Positions 25,563 through 33,388 of a stretch of DNA of 64,000 bases are shown here, one piece after another (position 1 is the stretch's first letter; the number at the start of each line of letters is the position of its first letter). Below the pieces are notes generated by a model, which ran no database searches, was not told the origin of the DNA, and saw only the letters and a program-made list of their open reading frames with translations. The stretch is from JBBWZH01 sp035544115 (GTDB taxonomy: Bacteria > Actinomycetota > Actinomycetes > Mycobacteriales > CADCTP01), in NCBI GenBank assembly GCA_963714145.1, contig OY970235.1, forward strand, positions 4,402,001 through 4,466,000. The letters run 5' to 3'. The position numbers and the translations under genes were made by a program.

Positions 25563-26525
25563 ATGCAGAAGGCGGCGAAGCGGGCCGGCGCGGTCCGTGG
25601 CCGGCGCGCCGCCCGGGCCGACGGCCCGGTCACCACGACCACGGTGAAGGTCCGGGCGCTGTTCCCGTCGCTGGCCGCGGCCGAGCAGCGGGTCGCCCAG
25701 ATCGTCGTCGACGATCCGGCGGCCGTGGCGCTGCTGACGATCACCGAGCTGGCCGAGCGGGCCGCGACGTCGGAGACCACGGTGATCCGGTTCTGCCGGG
25801 CGGTGGGCTTCGCCGGATACCCCGAACTGCGGCTGACGCTGGCCACCGAGGCCGGCCGGCTGCAGGGCGGCGGAGCTCCGCCCCGGGTGGTCGGCAGCGA
25901 CATCAGCCCGAGCGACGACCTGGCCCAGGTGGTGGAGAAGATCGCCTTCGCGGACGCCCGGGCGGTCGAGGAGACCGCGGCACAACTCGACATCGGCGTG
26001 CTGGAGCAGGTCGTGGCCGCCGCCGCGGCGGCCGGCCGGATCGACATCTACGGTGTCGGCGCGAGCGCGTTCGTCGCCGCGGACTTCCAGCAGAAGCTGC
26101 ACCGCATCGGTCGGATCGCCTTCGCCTGGTCGGACGTGCACATCGCACTGACCAGCGCGGCCCTGCTCGGCGAGGGTGACGTCGCCTTCGGCATCTCGCA
26201 CACCGGCACCACAAAGGACACCATCGACGCGTTCGCCGAAGCGGGCCGGCGCGGCGCGGTGACCGTCGCGCTGACCAACTTCCCGCGGTCGCCGATCACC
26301 CGGGTGGCCGACCTGGTGCTCACCACCGCCGCGCGGGAGACCACGTTCCGGTCCGGCGCGATGGCCAGCCGGCTGGCCCAGCTCACCGTCGTCGACTGCA
26401 TCTTCGTCGGGGTGGCGCAGCGGACCTACCCGGAGACCCGGGCGGCGCTGGAGGCCACCTACGAAGCGGTGCGCAGCCGGCGGGCCCGGCCGGGCCGGCC
26501 ATCCCAGCCGGGCCGGGCGCGGTGA
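25563..26525 (+). CDS. murR: RpiR-family regulator (MurR-like)
   Basis: 320 residues: an N-terminal RpiR helix-turn-helix (ITELAERAATSETTVIRFCR) and a C-terminal SIS sugar-phosphate domain (IYGVGASAFVAADFQQKL, GISHTGTTKDTIDAF). MurR of E. coli and Bacillus senses MurNAc-6-phosphate; the same effector is expected because murQ follows with a GTGA overlap. It probably binds the dyad immediately upstream, giving autoregulation and control of the divergent kinase gene. The C-terminal tail is unusually Arg/Pro-rich. Confidence 0.87.
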   Translation: MQKAAKRAGAVRGRRAARADGPVTTTTVKVRALFPSLAAAEQRVAQIVVDDPAAVALLTITELAERAATSETTVIRFCRAVGFAGYPELRLTLATEAGRLQGGGAPPRVVGSDISPSDDLAQVVEKIAFADARAVEETAAQLDIGVLEQVVAAAAAAGRIDIYGVGASAFVAADFQQKLHRIGRIAFAWSDVHIALTSAALLGEGDVAFGISHTGTTKDTIDAFAEAGRRGAVTVALTNFPRSPITRVADLVLTTAARETTFRSGAMASRLAQLTVVDCIFVGVAQRTYPETRAALEATYEAVRSRRARPGRPSQPGRAR

Positions 26526-27553
26526 CCGACGCGGAACAGGTGCTGCTGGAGGCGCCGACCGAGGCGCGCAACCCGCGCACGGTGGACATCGACCGGCTGC
26601 CGACACCGGACCTGCTCCGGCTGCTCAACGCGGAGGACGCACTGGTGCCGGCGGCGGTCCGGGCGGTGCTGCCGCAACTCGCCGACGCCGTCGACCTGAC
26701 CGTGGCCGCGCTCGCCGCCGGCGGCCGGCTGCACTACGTCGGCGCCGGCACCTCCGGGCGGATCGCCATGCTGGACGCCGCGGAGCTGCGGCCCACGTTC
26801 GGGTTGGAGCCCGGGCGGGTGGTGGCCCACCTCGCCGGCGGGCCGCAGGCGGTCTCCAGCGCGGTCGAGGGAGCCGAGGACGACGAGGCGGCCGGCGCCG
26901 CGGCGGTGGCCGGTGTCGGCGGCACCGACGTCGTGATCGGGCTGACCGCCAGCGGGCGCACCCCGTACGTGGCCGGCGCGCTGCGCGCGGCCCGGGCCGC
27001 CGGCGCCGCCACCGTGCTGGTCTCGGCGCACCCGGGAGCGCCGCTGGCGCGGCTGGCCGACGTGCACGTCGGAGTGGACACCGGGCCGGAGGCCATCGCC
27101 GGGTCGACCCGGCTGAAGGCCGGCACCGCGCAGAAGCTGGTCCTCAACGCGCTGTCCACCGCGGCGATGATCCGGCTGGGCCGGACGTACTCGAACCTGA
27201 TGACCGACATGCTCGCGGTCAACGGAAAGCTGCGCAGCCGGCAGCTCCGGATGCTCGCGCAGGCGACCGGCGCCGGCCTGGATGCCTGCGCGGACGCGCT
27301 CGCCCGGGCCGGCGGCGAGTCGAAGGTCGCGCTGCTGGTGTTGCTGGCGCCGGTCACCGTGGAGCAGGCCAGGCGGGCCCTGGACGGCTCCAGCGGGCTG
27401 GTGCGGGCCGCGCTGCAGGCGGTGGCCGGGGTCGGGCCGTCACCGTCCGGACCGGACGGTCAGCCGTCCGAACCGGACAGTCAGCCGTCCGCGCCGGACA
27501 GTCAGCCGTCCGCGCCGGACGGTCCGCCGTCCGGACCGGCCGCCACTGAATGA
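26522..27553 (+). CDS. murQ: N-acetylmuramic acid 6-phosphate etherase
   Basis: Cytoplasmic lyase that cleaves the D-lactyl ether of MurNAc-6-P to give GlcNAc-6-P and lactate. 343 residues; the family core of about 300 is complete: TEARNPRTVDIDRLPT, SIS motif LHYVGAGTSGRIAMLDAAEL, the acidic active-site regions AAELRPTFG and EGAEDDEAAG, and GSTRLKAGTAQKLVLN with MIRLGRTYSNLM. A Pro/Ser/Asp-rich tail of about 35 residues made of a 21-bp repeat is unusual. The start GTG overlaps the murR stop, so the two are translationally coupled. Confidence 0.95.
   Translation: MTDAEQVLLEAPTEARNPRTVDIDRLPTPDLLRLLNAEDALVPAAVRAVLPQLADAVDLTVAALAAGGRLHYVGAGTSGRIAMLDAAELRPTFGLEPGRVVAHLAGGPQAVSSAVEGAEDDEAAGAAAVAGVGGTDVVIGLTASGRTPYVAGALRAARAAGAATVLVSAHPGAPLARLADVHVGVDTGPEAIAGSTRLKAGTAQKLVLNALSTAAMIRLGRTYSNLMTDMLAVNGKLRSRQLRMLAQATGAGLDACADALARAGGESKVALLVLLAPVTVEQARRALDGSSGLVRAALQAVAGVGPSPSGPDGQPSEPDSQPSAPDSQPSAPDGPPSGPAATE
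27455..27538. repeat. 21-bp in-frame tandem repeat at the 3' end of murQ
   Basis: Four units of the type GACAGTCAGCCGTCCGCGCCG code for D-S-Q-P-S-A-P heptapeptides at the end of MurQ, outside the conserved fold. Confidence 0.85.
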
Positions 27554-27564
27554 AGGGAGAGGTC

Positions 27565-28854
27565 ATGACGCACGTTGCCGCCTGGGGGAAGAACTTGCGG
27601 GTGGCGCTGGCCGTCGTCGTGGCGGCGGCGGTCGGGGCGGCGTGCTCACCGTCGGGCCCGTCCGGGCAGGCCGGGTCCACCCGGCTGACGGTCTGGTCCT
27701 GGCGGACCGAGGACGTGGCCGCCTACAACCGGATCTTCGCCGAATACCCCAAGACCCACCCGGGTGTCACGGTGGAGTTCAAGGCGTACAAGAACACCGA
27801 GTACAACACGATCCTGCAGACCGGGCTGACCGCGTCCGGTGGTCCGGACGTCGCGCAGCTGCGCACCTACGGCCAGCTGCAGCCGTTCGTCGAGGGTGGC
27901 GGGCTGCTGCCGCTGGACGGCAAGGTGAACCTGACCGGCTTCCAGCCGTCGGTGCAGGCCAGCGCCAAGGGCAAGAAGGACGGCAAGCTGTACGGCGTCC
28001 CGGCCGCGGTGCAGACCATGCAGGTCTTCTACAACAAGAAGATCTTCGCGGCGCAGGGCATCGAGGTGCCGAAGACCTGGGCCGAGCTGACCGCCGCGGC
28101 GGCGAAGCTGAAGGCGGCCGGGGTGACGCCGTTCGCGGTCACCGGCAAGGACAACTGGATGCTGCCCATCCTGCACGACACGTTCGCGGCCACCCGGTAC
28201 GGCGGCGCCGGGTTCGAGGCGAAGGTGCTCGCCGGCAAGGCGAAGTTCACCGATGCCGACTACGTGGCCTCGCTGCAGGTGGTGCAGAGCCTGCAGCAGT
28301 ACCTGCCCGAGGGCGTGGTCGGTGTCTCCTACACCGACTCGCAACTGCTGTTCATCAACGAGCGGGCCGCGATGTTCCCCGGCGGCTCGTTCGAGCTGGG
28401 TTTCTTCGCCAGCCAGAACCCGGACCTGCAGATCGGCACGTTCGCCGCGCCGCCGCCGCCCGGGGCGGTGCTCAGCACGCCGGCCACGCCGGGCTGGGCG
28501 GACATGTCGTACGGCGTCAGCGCGAAGTCGGCGCACCAGAAGGAGGCGGTGGAGCTGGTCTCCTGGATGGCCACCAAGGACTTCGGCCAGCGGTTCACCG
28601 ACGAGCTCAAGCAGATCTCGCCGGTGCCCGGGGTGACGGCCAGCGATCCGCTGCTGGCGCAGATGCGCCGGGCGTACGACCGCAGCCCGGCGCCGTACCT
28701 GATGCTCGTCGACTTCCGGTACGGCCAGCCCACCGGGACCGATCTGGTGGCCGCCGGCATCCAGCAGATGCTGCTCGGCAAGACCGACGCGGCCGGCGTC
28801 GCCGGCAGTGTCCAGAAAGGACTTGCTCAATGGTTCAGCCCGCTGGGGGGCTGA
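27565..28854 (+). CDS. Solute-binding lipoprotein of a CUT1 ABC importer (probable amino-sugar uptake)
   Basis: 429 residues. A signal peptide ends in a lipobox (VGAACS, Cys about residue 26); the mature part is a typical CUT1 binding protein (LTVWSWRTEDVAAYNRIFAE, SGGPDVAQLRTYG, LYGVPAAVQTMQVFYNKKIF). It starts 11 bases after murQ with a GGGAGAGG ribosome site, in one run with two permeases. Position within the nagZ-namZ-amiE-murK-murR-murQ cluster points to MurNAc, GlcNAc or their disaccharide as ligand (inference); no PTS transporter is present. Confidence 0.88.
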   Translation: MTHVAAWGKNLRVALAVVVAAAVGAACSPSGPSGQAGSTRLTVWSWRTEDVAAYNRIFAEYPKTHPGVTVEFKAYKNTEYNTILQTGLTASGGPDVAQLRTYGQLQPFVEGGGLLPLDGKVNLTGFQPSVQASAKGKKDGKLYGVPAAVQTMQVFYNKKIFAAQGIEVPKTWAELTAAAAKLKAAGVTPFAVTGKDNWMLPILHDTFAATRYGGAGFEAKVLAGKAKFTDADYVASLQVVQSLQQYLPEGVVGVSYTDSQLLFINERAAMFPGGSFELGFFASQNPDLQIGTFAAPPPPGAVLSTPATPGWADMSYGVSAKSAHQKEAVELVSWMATKDFGQRFTDELKQISPVPGVTASDPLLAQMRRAYDRSPAPYLMLVDFRYGQPTGTDLVAAGIQQMLLGKTDAAGVAGSVQKGLAQWFSPLGG

Positions 28855-29864
28855 ACCGGGCAGGAACGCGGGGCCGGGGAGCCACCCCTTCTGCCGGCTT
28901 CCCGGCCCCGCGTGCCCGGCAGGTGGGGGCCCGGCAGGCGCGGCCCCGCCAGGCGGGAGCCCGGCGCCCGCGGGCCCGGGTGCTGCTGCTGTTCCTCGCT
29001 CCGGCGTTCGTGCTCTACACCGGGTTCGTGGTCTACCCGCTGCTGACCGCGCTGGAGTACAGCCTGTTCGACTGGCGCGGCACCGCCCGCGGCGGGTTCG
29101 TCGGGCTCGGCAACTTCGCCGAACTGCTCACCACGTACCCGGCCAACCAGCAACTCGGCCGGGCGGTGGCCCACAACGCCGCCTTCTTCGCCGGCACCAT
29201 GCTGGTGCAGAACACGCTGGGGCTGACGTTCGCGGTGCTGCTGCACCGGAGCCGGCGGTTCAAGCGGCTGTTCCAGACCGCCTACACGCTGCCCTACCTG
29301 GTCAGCCCGCTGGTGGTCGGCTACCTGTGGACGCTGATCCTCAACCCGGTGTTCGGCCCGGTGAACACGCTGCTCCGCTCGATCGGGCTGGGGTCGCTCG
29401 CGCTGCCCTGGCTCGGCGATCCTGGCACGGCGCTGCCGGTGGTGGTGCTGGTGAACGCCTGGCAATGGGTCGGCTTCCCGATGTTGCTGTTCGCGGCCGC
29501 ACTCGGCGGCATCCCGGATGAGTACGCGGACGCGGCCCGGGTGGACGGTGCCACGTCCTGGCAGGCGTTCCGGCACGTCACGCTGCCACTGCTGGTGCCG
29601 GCGATCGGCACCGTGTCGGTGCTCACGTTCATCGGCAACTTCAACATCTTCGGGCTCGTCTACGCGATGGGCGGCTCCACCGGCAACCCGGCCGGCGCCA
29701 CCGACGTGCTGGGGCTGCTGTTCTACCGCACCGCGTTCCAGTCCGGCAGCGTGAACTCGATCGGCCAGTCCTCCGCGCTGGCGGTGCTGATGTTCATCGT
29801 GATCTTCGGTGTGTCCCTCGGCGCGACCGCCTACCTGCGCCGCCGCACCCGGGACCTGACATGA
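28830..29864 (+). CDS. ABC transporter permease (MalF type), amino-sugar cluster
   Basis: 344 residues with a basic N-terminal region (about 50 residues, Arg/Ala/Gly-rich) and six predicted helices; the EAA loop is EYADAARVDGATSWQAFRHV. The ATG at 28830 lies inside the end of the binding-protein gene (25-base overlap) with AGAAAGGA upstream. Works with the binding protein and the next permease; no ATPase is encoded here. Confidence 0.88.
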   Translation: MVQPAGGLNRAGTRGRGATPSAGFPAPRARQVGARQARPRQAGARRPRARVLLLFLAPAFVLYTGFVVYPLLTALEYSLFDWRGTARGGFVGLGNFAELLTTYPANQQLGRAVAHNAAFFAGTMLVQNTLGLTFAVLLHRSRRFKRLFQTAYTLPYLVSPLVVGYLWTLILNPVFGPVNTLLRSIGLGSLALPWLGDPGTALPVVVLVNAWQWVGFPMLLFAAALGGIPDEYADAARVDGATSWQAFRHVTLPLLVPAIGTVSVLTFIGNFNIFGLVYAMGGSTGNPAGATDVLGLLFYRTAFQSGSVNSIGQSSALAVLMFIVIFGVSLGATAYLRRRTRDLT

Positions 29865-29947
29865 CCGTGCTTCCCGGCGGCCTCCCCCGCTCCACTCCGC
29901 GATCGCCGGCGCTCGCTGCGATGCCCACTGCGGCGGCCGTCTCGTGA
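29861..29947 (+). CDS. Possible 28-residue coupling ORF
   Basis: The short frame MTVLPGGLPRSTPRSPALAA... starts with an ATG overlapping the stop of one permease (ATGA) and ends with a TGA overlapping the GTG of the next (GTGA). It would keep ribosomes on the message across an 80-base gap. No similarity to known proteins; may be only a translational bridge or chance. Confidence 0.3.
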   Translation: MTVLPGGLPRSTPRSPALAAMPTAAAVS

Positions 29948-30852
29948 CGGCGGGCACTCACACCACCGGTACCGAGCCAGCCGTTGCCGCCGGGCCGCCG
30001 CCCGCCCCGGCCCGCCGATCCCGCACCGCCACCGGCAAGGGCGCCGGCGGTGTCCTCATCGGACTGCTGCTCTGGGGCTACACCGCGATCGCGCTGGCGC
30101 CGCTGCTGGTGATGGTGCTCAACTCGGTCCGGCCGTCCCGGGAGATCTTCGCCCACCCGCTCGGACTGCCCTCCACTGTGGACTTCAGCGCGTACGCGCG
30201 GGCCTGGCGGGACGCCTCGTTCGCGACCTACTTCGGCAACTCGGTGCTGGTCACCGTCGGCGCGGTGACGCTCGGCACCGCGGTCTCGGTGCTCGCGGCG
30301 TACCCGCTCGGGCGGTACCGGTTCCGCGGCAGCTCGGTGCTGTCCGCGTACTTCCTCGCCGGGCTGATGCTGCCGATCCGGCTGGGCATCGTGCCGATCT
30401 TCTACCTGCTCGCCTCGCTGCACCTGGTCGACTCGCTGACCGGCCTGGTGCTGGTGTACGCGGCCAGCGGCGTGCCGTTCTCGGTGTTCGTGCTCAGCAC
30501 GTTCTTCCAGCAACTGCCGGCCGAACTGGAGGAAGCGGCCTGCATCGACGGCGCCGGCGACTTCCGGATCTTCGCCCAGGTGCTGCTGCCGCTGGTGCGA
30601 CCGGCCCTGGCGACCGTGGTGGTCTTCCAGTTCGTGCCGCTGTGGAACGACTTCATCTTCCCGCTGGTCCTGCTGCGGTCCACGGACAAGGCGACCATCC
30701 CGGTCGGCCTGACGCTGTTCGTCGGTGAGCGCCAGGTCGACTGGTCCACGCTGTCGGCCGGCCTGGTGCTCGCCACCGTCCCGCTGGTCGTGCTCTTCCT
30801 GCTGGCGACGCGGCAGATCGTCGCCGGCCTCACCGCCGGCATGTCGAAGTAG
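29944..30852 (+). CDS. ABC transporter permease (MalG type), amino-sugar cluster
   Basis: 302 residues, six predicted helices, and the EAA loop ELEEAACIDGAGDFRIFAQV; the C-terminus ATRQIVAGLTAGMSK has the usual MalG-type RxxxxGxxxGxxK pattern. GTG 29944 is the only sensible start. Last gene of the murein-salvage cluster. Confidence 0.88.
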   Translation: MTAGTHTTGTEPAVAAGPPPAPARRSRTATGKGAGGVLIGLLLWGYTAIALAPLLVMVLNSVRPSREIFAHPLGLPSTVDFSAYARAWRDASFATYFGNSVLVTVGAVTLGTAVSVLAAYPLGRYRFRGSSVLSAYFLAGLMLPIRLGIVPIFYLLASLHLVDSLTGLVLVYAASGVPFSVFVLSTFFQQLPAELEEAACIDGAGDFRIFAQVLLPLVRPALATVVVFQFVPLWNDFIFPLVLLRSTDKATIPVGLTLFVGERQVDWSTLSAGLVLATVPLVVLFLLATRQIVAGLTAGMSK

Positions 30853-30960
30853 CGGCGGCGCGGGCACCAGGGGCTTCGTCCGGTTGAGCCGAACCCGGTC
30901 GGCGTGCCAGGCGTATAGCCATCGAGGGCGGCCGGACGGTCCGCGACGCGGGAGGGTGAC

Positions 30961-31413
30961 GTGGACGAGGACGAGTTCGACGGTTGGGACAGCCTCGCCG
31001 CACGCCGGCAGGCCGAGGACGAGTCGCTCATCCGGCGCTACGCCAGCGGCGCCGGCCACGGCCTCGACATGCGGCCGGCCCGCGGCTTCGTCCAGCACGT
31101 CCGCCGCGATCTCGGCCCCGAGGCGATCATCTGCGACGTCAAGGTGACCGTGCACGGCAGCGGGCACGAGGTGGTCGCGTGGTACTACTTCCCGGGCGCC
31201 GAGGACGGGTCTCCCGCCGCGACACCGGTACAGGCCAGCGTCACCGAGGTGCCGACCCAGCCGGCAGAACCAGCCGCGGCCATGCCGGCGGCGGCCGACG
31301 ACGGCCTCGCCGCACTGCACCTGCCTTCCACCGCGGCGGCACCGGCCGTCCCCAGAGTGCCGCCGTCCATTTCGCGCCTATCACCCGATTTCAAACTAAT
31401 ACAGTCGGCATAA
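30961..31413 (+). CDS. Hypothetical soluble protein
   Basis: 150 residues, not recognised. The N-terminal 90 residues are acidic and folded-looking (DEDEFDGWDSLAARRQAEDE, then a mixed alpha/beta stretch DLGPEAIICDVKVTVHGSG); the rest is an Ala/Pro-rich disordered tail. No signal peptide or membrane segment. GTG 30961 follows GGGAGGGTGAC. Confidence 0.6.
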   Translation: MDEDEFDGWDSLAARRQAEDESLIRRYASGAGHGLDMRPARGFVQHVRRDLGPEAIICDVKVTVHGSGHEVVAWYYFPGAEDGSPAATPVQASVTEVPTQPAEPAAAMPAAADDGLAALHLPSTAAAPAVPRVPPSISRLSPDFKLIQSA

Positions 31414-31489
31414 CGGATATTGACGACCGGTAGCCTTCATGTCACTGTGGTGCGACATATGTCGGGGAGTCGCGAGGGAGTGTGGACGT

Positions 31490-31921
31490 ATGAGGTCGAG
31501 GTTCTTCTCTCGCGGGATGAGGCTTCTGGTGGTGGGCATCGCGACGCTCGTCGCGACCTCCCTGCCGCTGGCGCCGGCGCACGCGACCTACGGCGCGCAA
31601 CAGCCGATACACCTGCAATTGTTCTCGCCGACGGCTCAGCAGGTTGGCCTGCTGGACGGCTGGATACAGTTCGACGACGGGAATCTGCAATTCAGGTATT
31701 CACTGACCATCACCCGCCAGTCGAGCTTCACCCAGCCGTTCGTGGATGTCTTTGTCAACGGCACCTTCGTGGTCCAGTGGACCGGTTCGGTCACCGATGA
31801 GCGCACCTTCGCCTCCACCGTCGTGAACGTGCGCTTCGTCTTCCATGGATCGAGCTTCACCGGCCCCGGCAACTTCAGGGAGCACGTCAAGACCGTGACC
31901 TACGACAACCCGTACAACTAG
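31490..31921 (+). CDS. Secreted small protein of unknown function
   Basis: 143 residues with a clear signal peptide (MRSRFFSRGMRLLVVGIATL..., cleaved after AHA). The mature 110 residues are rich in beta-forming and aromatic residues and contain no Cys, probably an extracellular beta-sandwich. Base composition is visibly lower in GC than the neighbours, suggesting a different origin. The GAGGGAG upstream of ATG 31490 is a fair ribosome site. It converges on the truncated hydrolase with a 4-base overlap. Confidence 0.65.
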   Translation: MRSRFFSRGMRLLVVGIATLVATSLPLAPAHATYGAQQPIHLQLFSPTAQQVGLLDGWIQFDDGNLQFRYSLTITRQSSFTQPFVDVFVNGTFVVQWTGSVTDERTFASTVVNVRFVFHGSSFTGPGNFREHVKTVTYDNPYN

Positions 31922-32400
31922 CGGTCCGCGGCGGACTCGCCGGGGGACGTCTCCGGCTGGAGTAGCCGCCCGGAGTTGCCAGCCGGTCGCGCGACCAGCC
32001 GGGACACCAGTTCCTGCCCGATCCGGTCGGGCGCCAGGAAGGGCGCCAGGTGTCCGAGCCCGGTCAGGGCCACGTAGGCCTTGGCCGGTGCCTCGATCAT
32101 GTCGACGTACTCGCTGGCGAGTTCGGGCATCGCGTAGGAGTCGGTGGCACCGTGCAACAGCAGCACCGGTACCTGGAAGCGGGTGCCGAGCGTGGCCGGC
32201 GTGACGGCCATCGTCTCGTCGTACAGGCGCTGCGGGAGCAGCATGACGTCGGCGAGCGAGTGGAGGATGTCGCGGGGGGTGTAGCCCGGCATGAACAGCA
32301 TCCGGGCCAGCAGGAGCTTCTGCCAGGCGGCCACCTCGGCGTCGACGGCCATCGCGAGGCGCAGCCGGCGGATCCAGACGCCCGCGTCCGGGTACGGCGG
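31918..32400 (-). pseudogene. Alpha/beta hydrolase, 5' half deleted
   Basis: The C-terminal part of an alpha/beta hydrolase: cap helices (RDILHSLADVMLLPQRLYDE), VPVLLLHGATDSYAMPELA with the acid Asp, and GLGHLAPFLAPDRIG with the catalytic His. The first half, including the nucleophile elbow, is missing. Upstream of PPYPDAGVW the frame runs into antisense of a PadR-type gene, so the 5' end is lost, not just mis-started. Product presumably inactive. Confidence 0.75.
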
Positions 32401-32752
32401 CACGTACGCGATCACCGCTGCCGGCCGGGTCGAGCTGCGCCGCTGGGTGCTCGACCCCGATGACGACCCGGTGGTCCGCAACGAGCACACCCTGCGGCTG
32501 TTCCTGCTGTCCACACTGGACACCGAGGACGCCCGGCAGATGCTGCGGCGGCAGGCCGAGGGCAGCCGCGTCGAGTACGAAAGCCTGCGCGCCCGGATCG
32601 ACGAGGCGACCCGCCAGGCCGCTCCCCCGGTCGCGCTGTTCGCCGCCGAGCTGGGTGCCCGCTACTTCCTGACCCTGCACGAGTGGGCGAACTGGGCCCT
32701 GGAGCGCCTCGACCCGGACGCCGGGCCCGACCGGAACGCCAGCGCCGGGTGA
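32401..32752 (+). pseudogene. PadR-family regulator, 5' part deleted
   Basis: Begins abruptly within the PadR wing (YAITAAGRVELRRWVLDP) and keeps the C-terminal helical domain (TLRLFLLSTLDTEDARQMLR ... YFLTLHEWANWALERL). The N-terminal winged helix is absent; immediately upstream is the headless hydrolase on the other strand. One deletion between two divergent genes would explain both. Confidence 0.75.
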
Positions 32753-32825
32753 GGTGGACTGTTCCGGCTGACCGTCCGGGCTCCGGCCGTCCTCGCGGGT
32801 AGCTCGGCCCGCCGGGCCGTGGGTA

Positions 32826-33122
32826 TCAGCGCCCGCCGCCGCTGCCGGCGCGGATCGCCCCGCGGTGCAGCCGCCGGGCGGCGATGATCGTCGCGGTGGT
32901 GACCAGCACCGCGATCGAGTTCGGCACGACCAGCGCCCACTCCGACCTGGCGACGCCGTAGCCGATCCACAGCGCGAAACCCGGCACCAGCACGGCGAAG
33001 TACCCGACCGAGACGTCGCGGGCGGAACGCTGTGCGAGCATCCGACGCAGCTGCAGCAGCGGCGCCACCGCCATCACCACACCCCACGCTGCCGCGGCGA
33101 CACCGAGAACCGTGACCAACAC
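32826..33122 (-). CDS. SemiSWEET/PQ-loop family membrane protein
   Basis: 98 residues with three helices, the size of bacterial SemiSWEET sugar carriers. The PQ-loop-like segment PLLQLRRMLAQRSARDVSVG follows helix 1, and the third helix has VVPNSIAVLVTTATI, where an Asn is expected. Such proteins work as dimers and carry small sugars by facilitated diffusion. The start is GTG 33122, with GAGGT five to six bases upstream; a TTG at 33134 is possible. Confidence 0.72.
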   Translation of the reverse strand: MLVTVLGVAAAAWGVVMAVAPLLQLRRMLAQRSARDVSVGYFAVLVPGFALWIGYGVARSEWALVVPNSIAVLVTTATIIAARRLHRGAIRAGSGGGR

Positions 33123-33388
33123 CTGACACCTCAAAGATCGTGAGGCGCTCGGCCGGGTGGGTCACGTCCACCGCGACGGGTGGGGAGCGCAAACGCAACC
33201 ACCCTGAGGATAGCGACCGGCGCGGCACGCCCCGGCAGGTTCGCGGCGCGGGCGCGGGTGCCGTACAACACAGTGACTCCGCCCCGGCCGGGTGCCGGGC
33301 CGCGATGGCCGCCGCGGGACCGGCGCCAGCGCGGGACCGGCGCCGGCGCGGCAGCGGGCCGGCAGCTCCCCGGCCCTCGGCCGGCCCG

